Assembly: GCF_027988105.1 (NCBI RefSeq)
Contig: NZ_JAQJZJ010000012.1
Span: 105,423 to 169,422, forward strand
Reading direction: 5' to 3'
Length of the DNA stretch: 64,000 nt
DNA from: Pseudomonas aestuarii
Lineage (GTDB): Bacteria; Pseudomonadota; Gammaproteobacteria; Pseudomonadales; Pseudomonadaceae
Part shown: positions 42,783 to 51,543 of the stretch, one piece after another
How positions within the stretch are numbered: the stretch's first letter is position 1
Layout: the number at the start of each line of letters is the position of its first letter
Position numbers and translations under genes: made by a program
Notes under the pieces: generated by a model
Seen by the model: the letters and a program-made list of their open reading frames with translations, nothing else
The model's database searches: none
Told to the model about the DNA's origin: nothing

Positions 42783-44639
42783 TCACAGCGGCCAGACCAC
42801 TAGCAGCAGCGGCACGCTGACCAGCACCACCAGAATCTCCATGGGCAAGCCCAGGCGCCAGTAGTCGCCGAAGCGGAAGCCGCCGGGGCTGAGGATCAGG
42901 GTGTTGTTCTGGTGGCCGATAGGGGTGAGGAACGAGCAGGAGGCGCCAATTGCCACGGCCATCAGCAGCGAATCGGGATTGACCCCCAGCTGGCTGGCCG
43001 CGCTCAGGGCGATCTGGCACATCACCGCGGCCGTGGCGGCATTGTTCATGAAATCCGAGAGGGTCATGCTCACCACCAAGAGCAGGGTCAGCACGATCAC
43101 CGGATTGCCCTGGGCAACATGCTCCATCAGCAACTGCGCGAGCAGGTCGGCCGCGCCAGTGCTGGACATGGCGCCGGCCACTGGAATCAAGGCGCCGAGT
43201 AGTACGATCACCGGCCAGTCAATGGATTCGTATACCGCGCGTAGGGGCACCACGCGCATCACCATGAACACCAGCACCCCGGCGGCGAAGGCCACGGCGG
43301 CCGAGAGCAGGCCAAAGCCGGCGGCCAACACGGCCAGCAGCATAACTCCCAGGGCCAGGCCGGCCTGGCCAGGGTTGGGGATGCTGATGGCGCGGGCGGC
43401 CAGCGGCACGCAAGCATAGTCGCCAGCAAACTCGCTGATATCGCCGGGTGCGCCCTGCATCAGCAGGACATCACCGCGTTCGATCAGGGTCGAGCGCAAG
43501 CGCTTGATCGAACGATGACTGGCGCGCGAGATGGCCAGCAGATTGAGGCTGTAACGGCTACGCAGGCGGGTGCTGCTGGCCGAACGACCGATCAGTTGGG
43601 AGTCGGGTCGCACCAGTAGTTCCTGTAGAACGTCGGCATCGCCCCTGGCTTCCTTTTTCTCGCTATTGCCGTCCTCGTCATCATGCTTGGCTGCTCCGCG
43701 GGCGGCTGCCTTGCTGTCTTCCTTGGCTTGTTTGTTTTTTTTGGCTTCCTCGTGCTCGGCTTCCAGTTGCAGGCCCAGCTTGCCCAGTACGCCGCCGAGC
43801 GCCTCGGGTTCGGCCTCGATCACCAGGACGTCATCGGCCTGCAGGATCCGTCGTGGGTTGGGCGCGGACAGCCGCAACTCGTTGCGCACCATGCCGATTA
43901 CCTGGGCATCCGCCTCATCGAGCAACAGCTCGACTTCCCTCAGGGTCTTGCCCGCCGACTTGGCGCCTGGCTTGACCCGCGCCTCGGTGAGGTAGGTGCC
44001 GGTATCGAAGCTGGCCGCGCTGCTGACCTCGCGCCTGGGTACCAGGCGCCAGCCGAGCAGGGCGATAAACAGCACGCCGGTGAGGGCCACCGCGATGCCC
44101 ACGGGACTGAAATCGAACATGCTGAAGGGCCCGGCGCCGCTCTGCGCGCGGAAGCTGGAGACGATCAGGTTGGGTGGCGTACCGATCAGCGTGGTCATCC
44201 CGCCGAGAATGGTGCCGAAGGCCAGCGGCATCAGCACGCGACCGGGAGGCAGCTCCTGCTTTCTGGCGATCTGCAAGGCAATCGGCATCAGCAGGGCGAG
44301 GGCACCGACATTGTTCATAAAGGCCGAAAGCAGCGCGCCGAGCCCGGTCAGTGCGGCAATCGAGAACACGGGGCCGGCATTGCTGGGCAGCACGCGCTGA
44401 GCCAGTGCGTCCACCGCGCCGGTAATCTGCAAGCCGTAGCTCAGCACCAGCACGCAGGCGACGGTGATCACCGCCGGATGGCCGAAGCCGCTGAATGCCT
44501 GCGCGTCCGGGATCAGACCCACCATGACGCAGGCCAGCAAGGAGCCGAGGGCGATCACATCGTGGCGCCAGCGACCCCAGACAAACATGCCGATAGTGGC
44601 GGCGAGGATGGCGAAGATCAAACCTTGGTCTTGGGTCAC
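42783..44639 (-). CDS. SLC13/DASS-type permease with two TrkA-C domains
   Basis: A 618-residue anion permease of the CitMHS/SLC13-like class, with about ten to twelve hydrophobic segments, family loops such as FMNNVGALALLMPIAL and DFMNNAATAAVM, and two central TrkA-C/RCK-C domains (about residues 215-275 and 330-395). Between them sits an unusual charged, low-complexity linker rich in Lys, Glu and Ala (roughly 285-330). The start is GTG at 44639 with AAGGAG upstream. Substrate (di-carboxylate, sulfate or similar) is unknown. The stop is 4 bp from that of the convergent dioxygenase gene. Confidence 0.9.
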   Translation of the reverse strand: MTQDQGLIFAILAATIGMFVWGRWRHDVIALGSLLACVMVGLIPDAQAFSGFGHPAVITVACVLVLSYGLQITGAVDALAQRVLPSNAGPVFSIAALTGLGALLSAFMNNVGALALLMPIALQIARKQELPPGRVLMPLAFGTILGGMTTLIGTPPNLIVSSFRAQSGAGPFSMFDFSPVGIAVALTGVLFIALLGWRLVPRREVSSAASFDTGTYLTEARVKPGAKSAGKTLREVELLLDEADAQVIGMVRNELRLSAPNPRRILQADDVLVIEAEPEALGGVLGKLGLQLEAEHEEAKKNKQAKEDSKAAARGAAKHDDEDGNSEKKEARGDADVLQELLVRPDSQLIGRSASSTRLRSRYSLNLLAISRASHRSIKRLRSTLIERGDVLLMQGAPGDISEFAGDYACVPLAARAISIPNPGQAGLALGVMLLAVLAAGFGLLSAAVAFAAGVLVFMVMRVVPLRAVYESIDWPVIVLLGALIPVAGAMSSTGAADLLAQLLMEHVAQGNPVIVLTLLLVVSMTLSDFMNNAATAAVMCQIALSAASQLGVNPDSLLMAVAIGASCSFLTPIGHQNNTLILSPGGFRFGDYWRLGLPMEILVVLVSVPLLLVVWPL

Positions 44640-44897
44640 GCGGCAAGCGCTCCTTGTGCAATTGGGCCGGGATAGCGACGCGGCTGACCGCCGTGTCGAG
44701 AGCTTTGTAGCAGAGCAGGCGGCCTGGCGTCAGTTCAATTAGCGGCTGCTCGCCAGTTTGGCCTGCCGGGCCACTCGTCTGTGGCGGGGATGTGCATACC
44801 TTCGCCCGGCGCTTCGTCGAGCTGCTGGCTGAATAGGGCCGCGCATAGGCGTGGCCTCTCGCTTGACTTCTGAACCAGTCAGTCCTAAATTCGCCAA
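44640..44897. other. Divergent region, SLC13 permease / TetR regulator
   Basis: These 258 bp carry the promoters of both divergent genes. The TetR promoter at 44863-44891 is listed separately. The permease-proximal part shows no recognisable operator. Confidence 0.35.
44863..44891 (+). promoter_or_regulatory. Sigma70-type promoter of the TetR gene
   Basis: TTGACT (44863-44868), 17-bp spacer, TAAATT (44886-44891). The -10 ends only 6 bp before the ATG at 44898, so the transcript probably starts at or next to the start codon. The spacer contains AACCAGTCAGTCC, an operator-like sequence, so autorepression is possible. Confidence 0.6.
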
Positions 44898-45485
44898 ATG
44901 ACTCGCGGACGCCCTAAATCATTCGACCCTGACACCGTGCTGGAACAGGCCATGCAGGTCTTCTGGCAGCACGGCTACGAGGCCACCTCGCTGCAGTATT
45001 TGCTGGCGGCGACTGGCCTGTCGAAGAGCAGCCTGTACCAGGCCTACAGCAACAAGCAGGCCTTGTTCGAGGCCGCGTTCTGCCATTACGCCGAGCAGCG
45101 CAGCCGCGAGATGCGCGCCCGTTTGCTGCAGGCGCCCTCGCCGCTGGAGTTCCTGCGCGGCTGGCTGCTCAGCGTGCTGGACGATGTCGGCCCTGACGGT
45201 AACCCGCGCGGCTGCATGCTGGTGAATGTGGCCAACGAGTTTTCCCAGGCCGATCCGGCCGTGGCCGAGCTGCTGCAACGTGGCGTCGAGCGCATGCAGC
45301 GAGTCCTGCGCGAAGCCTTGCAGCGCGCCCAGGCCTGCGGCGAGCTGAATGCGGCGGCCGACGTCGACGCCTTGGCCAGCTACCTGCACTGCGTGATGAG
45401 CGGCTTGCGTACCCAGGTCAAGGGTGGGGCGGCGAAGCCGGCGATCGAGGCGGTGGTCGAGCTCAGCATGAGCACGCTGCGCTAA
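44898..45485 (+). CDS. TetR/AcrR family transcriptional regulator
   Basis: A 195-residue repressor with N-terminal TetR helix-turn-helix (TVLEQAMQVFWQHGYEATSLQYLLAATGLSKSSLYQAYSNKQALF shortened: key residues F-W..GY..TS and SKSSLYQAYSNK). A Cys-containing loop (GNPRGCMLVNVANEF) follows at about residue 110, as in the YcdC/NemR-like branch that can sense electrophiles through cysteine; this is inference. It is followed by two GST genes and a palindromic operator-like site. No Shine-Dalgarno is visible at its start. Confidence 0.93.
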   Translation: MTRGRPKSFDPDTVLEQAMQVFWQHGYEATSLQYLLAATGLSKSSLYQAYSNKQALFEAAFCHYAEQRSREMRARLLQAPSPLEFLRGWLLSVLDDVGPDGNPRGCMLVNVANEFSQADPAVAELLQRGVERMQRVLREALQRAQACGELNAAADVDALASYLHCVMSGLRTQVKGGAAKPAIEAVVELSMSTLR

Positions 45486-45504
45486 ATTTTTTTGCTTATA
45501 TTTG

Positions 45505-45516
45505 GACCGATCGGTC
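45505..45516. promoter_or_regulatory. Palindromic operator-like site GACCGATCGGTC upstream of GST genes
   Basis: A perfect 12-bp palindrome, 20 bp before the first GST start, within an AT-rich leader (AAATTTTTTTGCTTATATTTG). The symmetric GACCGN-type half-site is typical of TetR family operators, so the upstream TetR is the likely binder. Confidence 0.7.
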
Positions 45517-45535
45517 TTTTAGTCAGGAGAGCGAC

Positions 45536-46216
45536 ATGCGTGAACTTTACGAGCTGTGCGGCGGCGACCCGGAGCTGGTGTTTTCCCCTTACTGCTGGCG
45601 GGTACGCCTGGCGTTGCTGCACAAGGGGCTGAGCTTCGACAGCCAGCCAATCCGCTTCAGCGACAAGGCCAAGCTGGCCTTCTCCGGTCAGCCGCTGGTG
45701 CCGGTGTTACGCGATGGCGAGGCGGTGGTCAGCGATAGCCTGGCGATCTTCCGCTATCTGGACCAGCGCTACCCGGCCAAGCCGCTGCTGGGCGATGCCC
45801 TGAGCAGCGCGCGCCTTGAGCTGATCGACCAGTTGACCCGGCACATTCTGCCGACGGGCCTGCTCAAGGGTTTGGTCCTGCAGATTCATGCGGCCATCGA
45901 CCCGGCCGATCGCGACTATTTTCGCGAGAGCCGCGAGCACAAGTTGGGCGTGTCGCTGGAGCAGTTCGCCGACCCGGTCGCCGGCCAAGCCCTGTTGCAG
46001 CAGGCCCTGCGGCCGCTGGACGCGGTGCTGGCGACGCAAGCTTATCTGGACGGTGCCGAGCCGGCTGCCAGCGATTACCTGGTGGCGGGTTTCTTCTTCT
46101 GGGCCTGGAGCCTGGGCGAGCAGCCCTGGCCGGGCGAGTCACCGGTTGGGCTGTGGTTCCAGCGCCTGCTCGGTCAATACGAAGCGCAACTCGGCCCGGT
46201 CAAGCGGGCGGCATAG
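45536..46216 (+). CDS. Glutathione S-transferase family protein (GST-N3-like)
   Basis: A 226-residue protein with an N-terminal thioredoxin-fold domain (SPYCWRVRLALLHKGLSFDSQP; possible Cys at the active helix start) and a helical C-terminal GST domain. The motif PVLRDGEAVVSDSLAIFRYLD contains the cis-Pro and Glu/Asp-Ser pair that bind glutathione. AGGAG precedes the ATG. It follows the TetR gene and precedes a second GST, so a detoxification operon is likely. Confidence 0.88.
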   Translation: MRELYELCGGDPELVFSPYCWRVRLALLHKGLSFDSQPIRFSDKAKLAFSGQPLVPVLRDGEAVVSDSLAIFRYLDQRYPAKPLLGDALSSARLELIDQLTRHILPTGLLKGLVLQIHAAIDPADRDYFRESREHKLGVSLEQFADPVAGQALLQQALRPLDAVLATQAYLDGAEPAASDYLVAGFFFWAWSLGEQPWPGESPVGLWFQRLLGQYEAQLGPVKRAA

Positions 46217-46226
46217 GAGCAGCAAG

Positions 46227-46916
46227 ATGATCGATCTCTACTACTGGACGACCCCCAACGGCCACAAGGTCTCGATTTTTCTCGAGGAGACGGGCCTCGA
46301 CTACCGCGTGCGCCCGGTGCATATCGGCAAGGGCGAACAGTTCCAGCCGGATTTCCTCAAGATTGCCCCAAACAATCGCATCCCGGCGATAGTCGACCAG
46401 GCGCCGGCCGATGGTGGCGAACCCTTGGCCCTGTTCGAGTCCGGGGCGATCCTCGAATACCTGGCCGAGAAAAGCGGGCGCTTCCTGCCGCAGGATCTGC
46501 GCGCGCGCTTCCAGGTCCGGCAATGGCTGCACTGGCAGATGGGGGGCGTCGGGCCGATGGCCGGGCAGAACCACCACTTCAGCCTGTACGCGCCAGAGAA
46601 AATCCCCTACGCCATCGAGCGCTACGTCAAGGAAACCGCGCGCCTGTACGGGGTGCTGGACCGGCAGTTGGCCGGGCGCGAGTACGTGGCGGGGGATTAT
46701 TCGATTGCCGACATGGCGATCTACCCCTGGGCCAAACTATGGGAGCGCCAGCAGCAGAAGCTCGAGGACTTCCCGCAGATGGCGCTCTGGCTGGCGCGCA
46801 TGGCGGCGCGTCCGGCGGTGCAGCGCGCCTATGCCCTGGTCGAGCAGGTCAATAACGATCCGCAGGCACTCATGAGTGCCGAGGCCCGCCAGCTGCTGTT
46901 CGGCCAGCCCGCCTGA
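46227..46916 (+). CDS. Glutathione S-transferase, YfcG/YghU-like (disulfide reductase type)
   Basis: A 229-residue GST of the Nu class. The opening MIDLYYWTTPNGHKVSIFLEE and the SGAILEYLAEKSG motif fit YfcG, an enzyme with glutathione-dependent disulfide reductase activity where a Thr rather than Cys or Ser contacts glutathione. Here TTPNG carries that Thr pair. It starts 10 bp after the first GST stop and shares its transcript. Confidence 0.92.
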   Translation: MIDLYYWTTPNGHKVSIFLEETGLDYRVRPVHIGKGEQFQPDFLKIAPNNRIPAIVDQAPADGGEPLALFESGAILEYLAEKSGRFLPQDLRARFQVRQWLHWQMGGVGPMAGQNHHFSLYAPEKIPYAIERYVKETARLYGVLDRQLAGREYVAGDYSIADMAIYPWAKLWERQQQKLEDFPQMALWLARMAARPAVQRAYALVEQVNNDPQALMSAEARQLLFGQPA

Positions 46917-46964
46917 AGCCACCCGACATCGATGATATTTACCGCGGACCCGCGTGGGTAGCAG

Positions 46965-46997
46965 CGCGCTGAGCCAGGTTCACGGCGGCTCAGCGCG
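46965..46997. terminator. Hairpin between convergent GST and flavoprotein genes
   Basis: Perfect 11-bp arms CGCGCTGAGCC (46965-46975) and GGCTCAGCGCG (46987-46997) with an 11-base loop, between the GST stop (46916) and the flavoprotein stop (47003). No T-tract is seen on either side. Confidence 0.65.
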
Positions 46998-47002
46998 GCG
47001 CT

Positions 47003-48187
47003 TCAGACGTACTGCGCCGCCGCATAGCCCGAGGCCCAGGCCCACTGGAAGTTGAAGCCGCCGAGGTGGCCGCTGACATCCAGCACCTCGCCGATGAAAT
47101 ACAGCCCCGGCGACTTCAGCGACTCCATGGTCTTCGACGACACCTCGCGGGTATCCACGCCGCCCAGGGTCACCTCGGCGGTGCGGTAGCCCTCGGTGCC
47201 GGCCGGCACCAGCTGCCAGTCGGCCAGCTTGTCGGCAATCGTCTTGAGCTCGCCGGGGGTGTATTGCTTCATCGGCTTGCTGGCGAACCAGTGGTCGGCC
47301 AGCAGGCCGGCCATCTTCTTGGTGAACAGTTCGGCGAGCAGGGTCTTCAGCTCGCTGTTCGGTCGTTCCTGCTGCTGCGCGGCCAGCCACTCGGGCAGGT
47401 CGATATGCGGCAGCAGGTCGATGTGCACGGTGTCACCCGGCTGCCAGAACGAGGAAATCTGCAGGATCGCCGGGCCGCTGAGGCCGCGGTGGGTGAACAG
47501 GATGTTCTCGCGAAAGCTCTGGCCGTTGCAGCTGACCAGGCAATCTTCCACCGAGGTGCCGGACAGCTCGGTGCACAGGGTCTTCAACTGCGGATCGGTA
47601 ATGGTGAACGGCACCAGCCCGGCGCGGGTCGCCAGCACGCTGTGGCCGAACTGCCGTGCCACCTGATAGCCGAAGCCGCTGGCGCCGAGGGTCGGGATCG
47701 ACAGGCCGCCGCTGGCGATCACCAGCGACTCGCAGCTGACCAGGCCGGCGCTGGTCTGCAACTGGTAGCCGGCCTCCAGCTTGGCAATCTCGCTGACCGA
47801 GGTGTCCAGGCGCAGCTCGACCCCGGCTTGGGTGCACTCGTCGAGGAGCATGCCGAGGATGTCGCTGGCCTTGTGGTCGCAGAACAGCTGGCCGAGCTTC
47901 TTCTCGTGGTAGGCCACGCCATGCTTGCCCACCAGGCCGATGAAGTCCCACTGGGTATAGCGCGCCAGGGCCGACTTGCAGAAGTGCGGATTCTCCGAGA
48001 GGAAGTTGTCCGGCTCGCAGTACAGGTTGGTGAAATTGCAGCGCCCGCCGCCAGACATCAGGATCTTCTTGCCGGCCTTGTTCGCATGGTCGAGCAGCAG
48101 CACCCGGCGCCCGCGCCCGGCAGCGCTCAATGCACACATAAGGCCGGCGGCACCGGCACCAATAATCACAACTTGAGTAACCTGCAC
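47003..48187 (-). CDS. HI0933/YhiN family NAD(P)/FAD-dependent oxidoreductase
   Basis: A flavoprotein of about 394 residues. It shows the Rossmann motif VVIIGAGAAGLMCALSAAGRG, then KKILMSGGGRCNFTNL, which is diagnostic for the HI0933-type family, and near the C-terminus VTLGGVDTREVSSKTMESL with a final GGFNFQWAWASGYAAAQ. Its substrate is unknown. The start is unsure: GTG at 48187 with GGGGA at good spacing is preferred over GTG at 48193 or an upstream ATG at 48232. Confidence 0.88.
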   Translation of the reverse strand: MQVTQVVIIGAGAAGLMCALSAAGRGRRVLLLDHANKAGKKILMSGGGRCNFTNLYCEPDNFLSENPHFCKSALARYTQWDFIGLVGKHGVAYHEKKLGQLFCDHKASDILGMLLDECTQAGVELRLDTSVSEIAKLEAGYQLQTSAGLVSCESLVIASGGLSIPTLGASGFGYQVARQFGHSVLATRAGLVPFTITDPQLKTLCTELSGTSVEDCLVSCNGQSFRENILFTHRGLSGPAILQISSFWQPGDTVHIDLLPHIDLPEWLAAQQQERPNSELKTLLAELFTKKMAGLLADHWFASKPMKQYTPGELKTIADKLADWQLVPAGTEGYRTAEVTLGGVDTREVSSKTMESLKSPGLYFIGEVLDVSGHLGGFNFQWAWASGYAAAQYV

Positions 48188-48483
48188 AGCCACGTCCCCA
48201 CAACAGCCCAGGCGCCGCGAGCGCGGCGCCAAACAGCGCGCATCTTAACCGAAGCCGCTAGACCGGGGAGGGCCGGGTGCCGGGCGGCTAGGCTGCGGTC
48301 GACGCGCAAGAGCCGTCACGGGCCTTGCCGCTACCCGGTCGAATTCATAAAAAGCGGCGTTTCAATTGCCAATGAGTCTGGCCCCGGTCCGGTTCGGCCG
48401 CCAACAAGCTGACTACGCTTCTATGCAGGGGAAATTCAACGCGGCATGCCCAGCTCGTGTCGCGCCAAGCCTAAGAGGTGCAT
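48188..48483. other. Divergent non-coding region, flavoprotein / subtilase
   Basis: About 296 bp separate the two divergent genes. The rightward part contains AAAAAGCGGCGTTTCAATTGCC, an AT-richer patch about 130 bp upstream of the subtilase. No operator or defined promoter was assigned. Confidence 0.3.
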
Positions 48484-49734
48484 ATGAAAGCTCTAGCGTG
48501 CGTGGGTGCAGGATTGTTGTCGATTACGCTCAGCGCGGCGGCCGAGACGCCAGCTTCGCCCTATATCGTGATCTTCGCGGCCGAGGCCATTGCGGCTGCA
48601 CCAGGGCCACAGTGGCCCGGCAGCGGCGACCATGGCCGACCCGAAGTGCGCGCCGCCGCCGAGCGCTTGGCCAGTCTGCATGGTTTCAGCCTGGGCTATG
48701 TCTACAGCCATGCCGTCGAGGGTTTCTCGGCGCATCTCAATGGCAGGCAACTGGCGGCGCTGAGCGCCGATCTGCAGGTTGCCTATATCGAGGCGGATCT
48801 GCCCATGTCGGTCATGGGTGCGCCGGCGCAGGTGCCTGGCGCGCGGGCCAGGCCTGAACGCGGCGGCGGTGGGTCCACTGCGCCGGCAGCGCAAGCGCTG
48901 CCCTGGGGGATCGATCGAGTCGAGGCGGATCTCAGCAGTACCCGGGCGGGCGATGGCAGTGGCAGTGTGACGGGTGTGCACGCCTACATCATCGACACCG
49001 GAATCGACACCAGCCACGCGGACTTGTATGTCGTGGACCATGTGAACTTTGCCGGCGGGCCCAACAAGGACTGTCACGGGCATGGCACTCACGTGGCCGG
49101 TACCGTTGGCGCGATCGACAACGCCCAGGATGTGGTGGGCATGGCACCGGAAATCGAGCTGGTGGGCGTCAAGGTGCTCGGCTGCGGCGGCACGGGCAGT
49201 ACCTCCGGGGTGATCGCCGGCGTGGACTGGGTGACGGCCAATGCCGTGCTGCCGGCCGTGGCCAATATGAGCCTGGGCGGCGGGGCCAGTACGGCACTGG
49301 ATACCGCGGTGCTGAACTCGGCGGCGGCGGGAATTTTCTATGCGGTGGCGGCGGGCAATGACGGCGGCGACGCCTGTCTGGGATCGCCGGCACGGGCGGG
49401 CGAGGGCAGCAATGGAGTGATGACGACGGCGGCCATCGGCAGTACCGGGCAGGAGGCGTCCTTCAGCAACTACGGCAACTGCGTGGACATCTGGGCGCCG
49501 GGCGTCGGCGTGCTCTCGACCCAAAAAGGCGGCGGCACCACCACCTACAGCGGCACCTCGATGGCGTCGCCGCATACGGCGGGAGCCGGCGCGCTCTATC
49601 TCAGCACGGCTGGCAGCGGCCTTGCCCTGGATGCGGCCGCAGTGGAAGCGGCGCTTTACGACCAGACACTGTCGCTGGAGACTCTGAGCAAGGATGAGCG
49701 GCCGATAGAGCTGTTGCAGGTGGACCGCTTCTAA
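48484..49734 (+). CDS. S8 family serine peptidase (subtilisin/proteinase K type), exported
   Basis: A 416-residue exported protease. Signal peptide (hydrophobic core VGAGLLSITLSAAAE), an I9-type propeptide (about residues 25-115: YIVIFAAEA ... LQVAYIEADLPMS), a Gly/Arg/Ala-rich linker, then the catalytic domain with D171 (YIIDTGID), H200 (CHGHGTHVAG) and S359 (YSGTSMASPHTAG). Cys residues in the mature domain suggest disulfides. The ATG at 48484 follows AGAGG. Its stop overlaps that of a convergent macro-domain gene by four bases. Confidence 0.93.
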   Translation: MKALACVGAGLLSITLSAAAETPASPYIVIFAAEAIAAAPGPQWPGSGDHGRPEVRAAAERLASLHGFSLGYVYSHAVEGFSAHLNGRQLAALSADLQVAYIEADLPMSVMGAPAQVPGARARPERGGGGSTAPAAQALPWGIDRVEADLSSTRAGDGSGSVTGVHAYIIDTGIDTSHADLYVVDHVNFAGGPNKDCHGHGTHVAGTVGAIDNAQDVVGMAPEIELVGVKVLGCGGTGSTSGVIAGVDWVTANAVLPAVANMSLGGGASTALDTAVLNSAAAGIFYAVAAGNDGGDACLGSPARAGEGSNGVMTTAAIGSTGQEASFSNYGNCVDIWAPGVGVLSTQKGGGTTTYSGTSMASPHTAGAGALYLSTAGSGLALDAAAVEAALYDQTLSLETLSKDERPIELLQVDRF

Positions 49735-50285
49735 TCGCCTGGCGCCTGCCCGGGCGCGGCGGGACGGGCGCCGGGCTGCTCGCCGAGCAGACGCTGGTAC
49801 ACCTGCAGGTCGCTGGCCGAGAAGCAGCAGAAGATCACCTCGTCCAAGCCGGTGAACTCCTCGAGCGCCGCCCGCACCGTGCTTATCGCGACCTGCGCCG
49901 CGAGTTCGAACGGGTAACCGTAGACGCCGGTACTGATGCTCGGGAACGCCAGGCTGCGGATGCCCTGGGCGGCGGCCAGTTGCAGCGAATGTCGATAACA
50001 GGCGGCTAGCAGCGCCGGTTCGCCGCAGTTGCCGCCATGCCAGACCGGGCCGACCGTGTGGATGACGTATTTGGCGGGCAGGCGATAACCCTGGGTCAGC
50101 TTGGCCTCGCCGGTCGTGCAGCCGCCCAGCCGGCGACATTCCTCCAGCAACTGCGGCCCGGCGGCGCGATGAATCGCCCCATCGACCCCGCCACCGCCGA
50201 GCAGCGAAGCCTTCGCCGCGTTGACGATGGCCTGCACCGGCAACTGGGTGATATCGCCCTGCAGGGCGCGGACTGTGGTGGGCAT
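49731..50285 (-). CDS. Macro domain protein (ADP-ribose binding / O-acetyl-ADP-ribose deacetylase type)
   Basis: A 184-residue macro domain that binds or hydrolyses ADP-ribose derivatives. Key loops are visible: GDITQLPVQAIVNAAKASLLGGGGVDGAIHRAAG (given here as motif anchors N-A-A-K...GGGGVDGAIH) and SISTGVYGYPFELAA, matching YmdB. The C-terminal Pro/Ala-rich tail is short. GGAGG precedes the ATG. It is convergent with, and overlaps, the subtilase stop; the GlxA-type gene upstream is on the same strand. Confidence 0.93.
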   Translation of the reverse strand: MPTTVRALQGDITQLPVQAIVNAAKASLLGGGGVDGAIHRAAGPQLLEECRRLGGCTTGEAKLTQGYRLPAKYVIHTVGPVWHGGNCGEPALLAACYRHSLQLAAAQGIRSLAFPSISTGVYGYPFELAAQVAISTVRAALEEFTGLDEVIFCCFSASDLQVYQRLLGEQPGARPAAPGQAPGD

Positions 50286-50520
50286 GCTGGGCCTCCGGGA
50301 TTGCGGGTGGTTCGAATACGGCGGGTCGCTATCGCTGCAATCAGCTCAAGCCGTACCGCCCCTATGAGTCTAGCTGTTGCCCTAAGCGCATCGACGCGAG
50401 CCGCTTCTGGTCGACGCGCCTGGCCTCCATGCATGCCTGCCCGAGCCGCACGGCGGTCTGGATGGAACAGGGCGGCCGCGCATAAATGGCCGGAACGGTT
50501 TTGTCGCCTCGCCTTTGCGG

Positions 50521-51543
50521 TTAAGGCCGCGCGAAGTCGGGGATGCGGAAGCGCTTGCGATAGGCGCTCGGGGCCAGGCTGGTGGTGCGCTTGAACAGGC
50601 GCCGGAAGAAGGCTGCATCTTCGTAGCCGACCCGCCAGCTGATCTCGTCGATCGTCGCGTCGGTGCGTTCGAGCTGGCGCTTGGCATCTTCGATACGCAG
50701 GCGCTGGATGTAGGCGAGCGGGGTGAGGCCGGTCGCGCTGGTGAAGTGGCGCTTGAAGGTGCGCTCGGCCAGCTTCGAGCGCTTGATCATCTCTTCCACC
50801 GGGTTGGCCACCGAGAAATGCTCGCTCAACCACTGCTGCGCGCTCTGGATCTCGCCGTCGCCGTGGTCGGCCTTACCCTCGAAGACGATGTAGGGCATGA
50901 GGCCGTCCTGGTGCCATTGCAGGGCGAACAGGCGCGCGATCTCCTGGGCGCTGGTCGGGCCGGCAAAGCGCGCAATGAGGTAGAGCACCAGATCGTGCCA
51001 GCTGGTCGATGCGCCCGAACTGACCAGATCCTCGCGCAACCCGGCGATCACCAGCACCCGCTCCGGATGAATCGCAACGGTCGGATAGTTGGCCGCGAAC
51101 GCCCGTGCATAGCTGAAGTGCACCGTCGCATCCTTGCCATCGAACAGTCCGGTCTCGGCCAGCAGGAAGATCCCCGAGCAGGCCGAGCAGAGAATGGCGC
51201 CGCGCTCGTGCATGTTGTGCAGCCACTCGACCAGGCGCGGATAGCGGCCTTGCTCCCAGCCTTGCGGGCGCAGCAGCACCGACGGGACGATCACGATGTC
51301 GCTGGTCGCAATGCTGTCGATTGCACGTTGCACGCAGATCGGCACGCCGCTAGCCAGTTCCAGGGGGCCCACGGCTTCGCCGACGATCTCGACCTGAAAC
51401 GCTGCCGGCACAGTGACCCCCATCAGCGCGGCCCCGTTTATCACATCGAAGATGCCGGCCAGGCTGGACACCGCGGCGTCGGGCAGCGCCACCAGGCTGA
51501 CGTGGTAGGGGCTCGAGCCGCAATGACTGGCTGGACGGGTCAT
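50521..51543 (-). CDS. GlxA family transcriptional regulator (DJ-1/PfpI + AraC)
   Basis: A 340-residue regulator with an N-terminal DJ-1/PfpI-like domain (about residues 15-190; the nucleophile-elbow-like segment is ILCSACSGIFLLAETGLF) and two C-terminal AraC helix-turn-helix motifs (about 240-335: RTFKRHFTSATGLTPLAYIQ and SWRVGYEDAAFFRRLFKR). GAGAGGA precedes the ATG. It is divergent from a methyltransferase gene 230 bp away, the likely target. The effector is unknown. Confidence 0.93.
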   Translation of the reverse strand: MTRPASHCGSSPYHVSLVALPDAAVSSLAGIFDVINGAALMGVTVPAAFQVEIVGEAVGPLELASGVPICVQRAIDSIATSDIVIVPSVLLRPQGWEQGRYPRLVEWLHNMHERGAILCSACSGIFLLAETGLFDGKDATVHFSYARAFAANYPTVAIHPERVLVIAGLREDLVSSGASTSWHDLVLYLIARFAGPTSAQEIARLFALQWHQDGLMPYIVFEGKADHGDGEIQSAQQWLSEHFSVANPVEEMIKRSKLAERTFKRHFTSATGLTPLAYIQRLRIEDAKRQLERTDATIDEISWRVGYEDAAFFRRLFKRTTSLAPSAYRKRFRIPDFARP

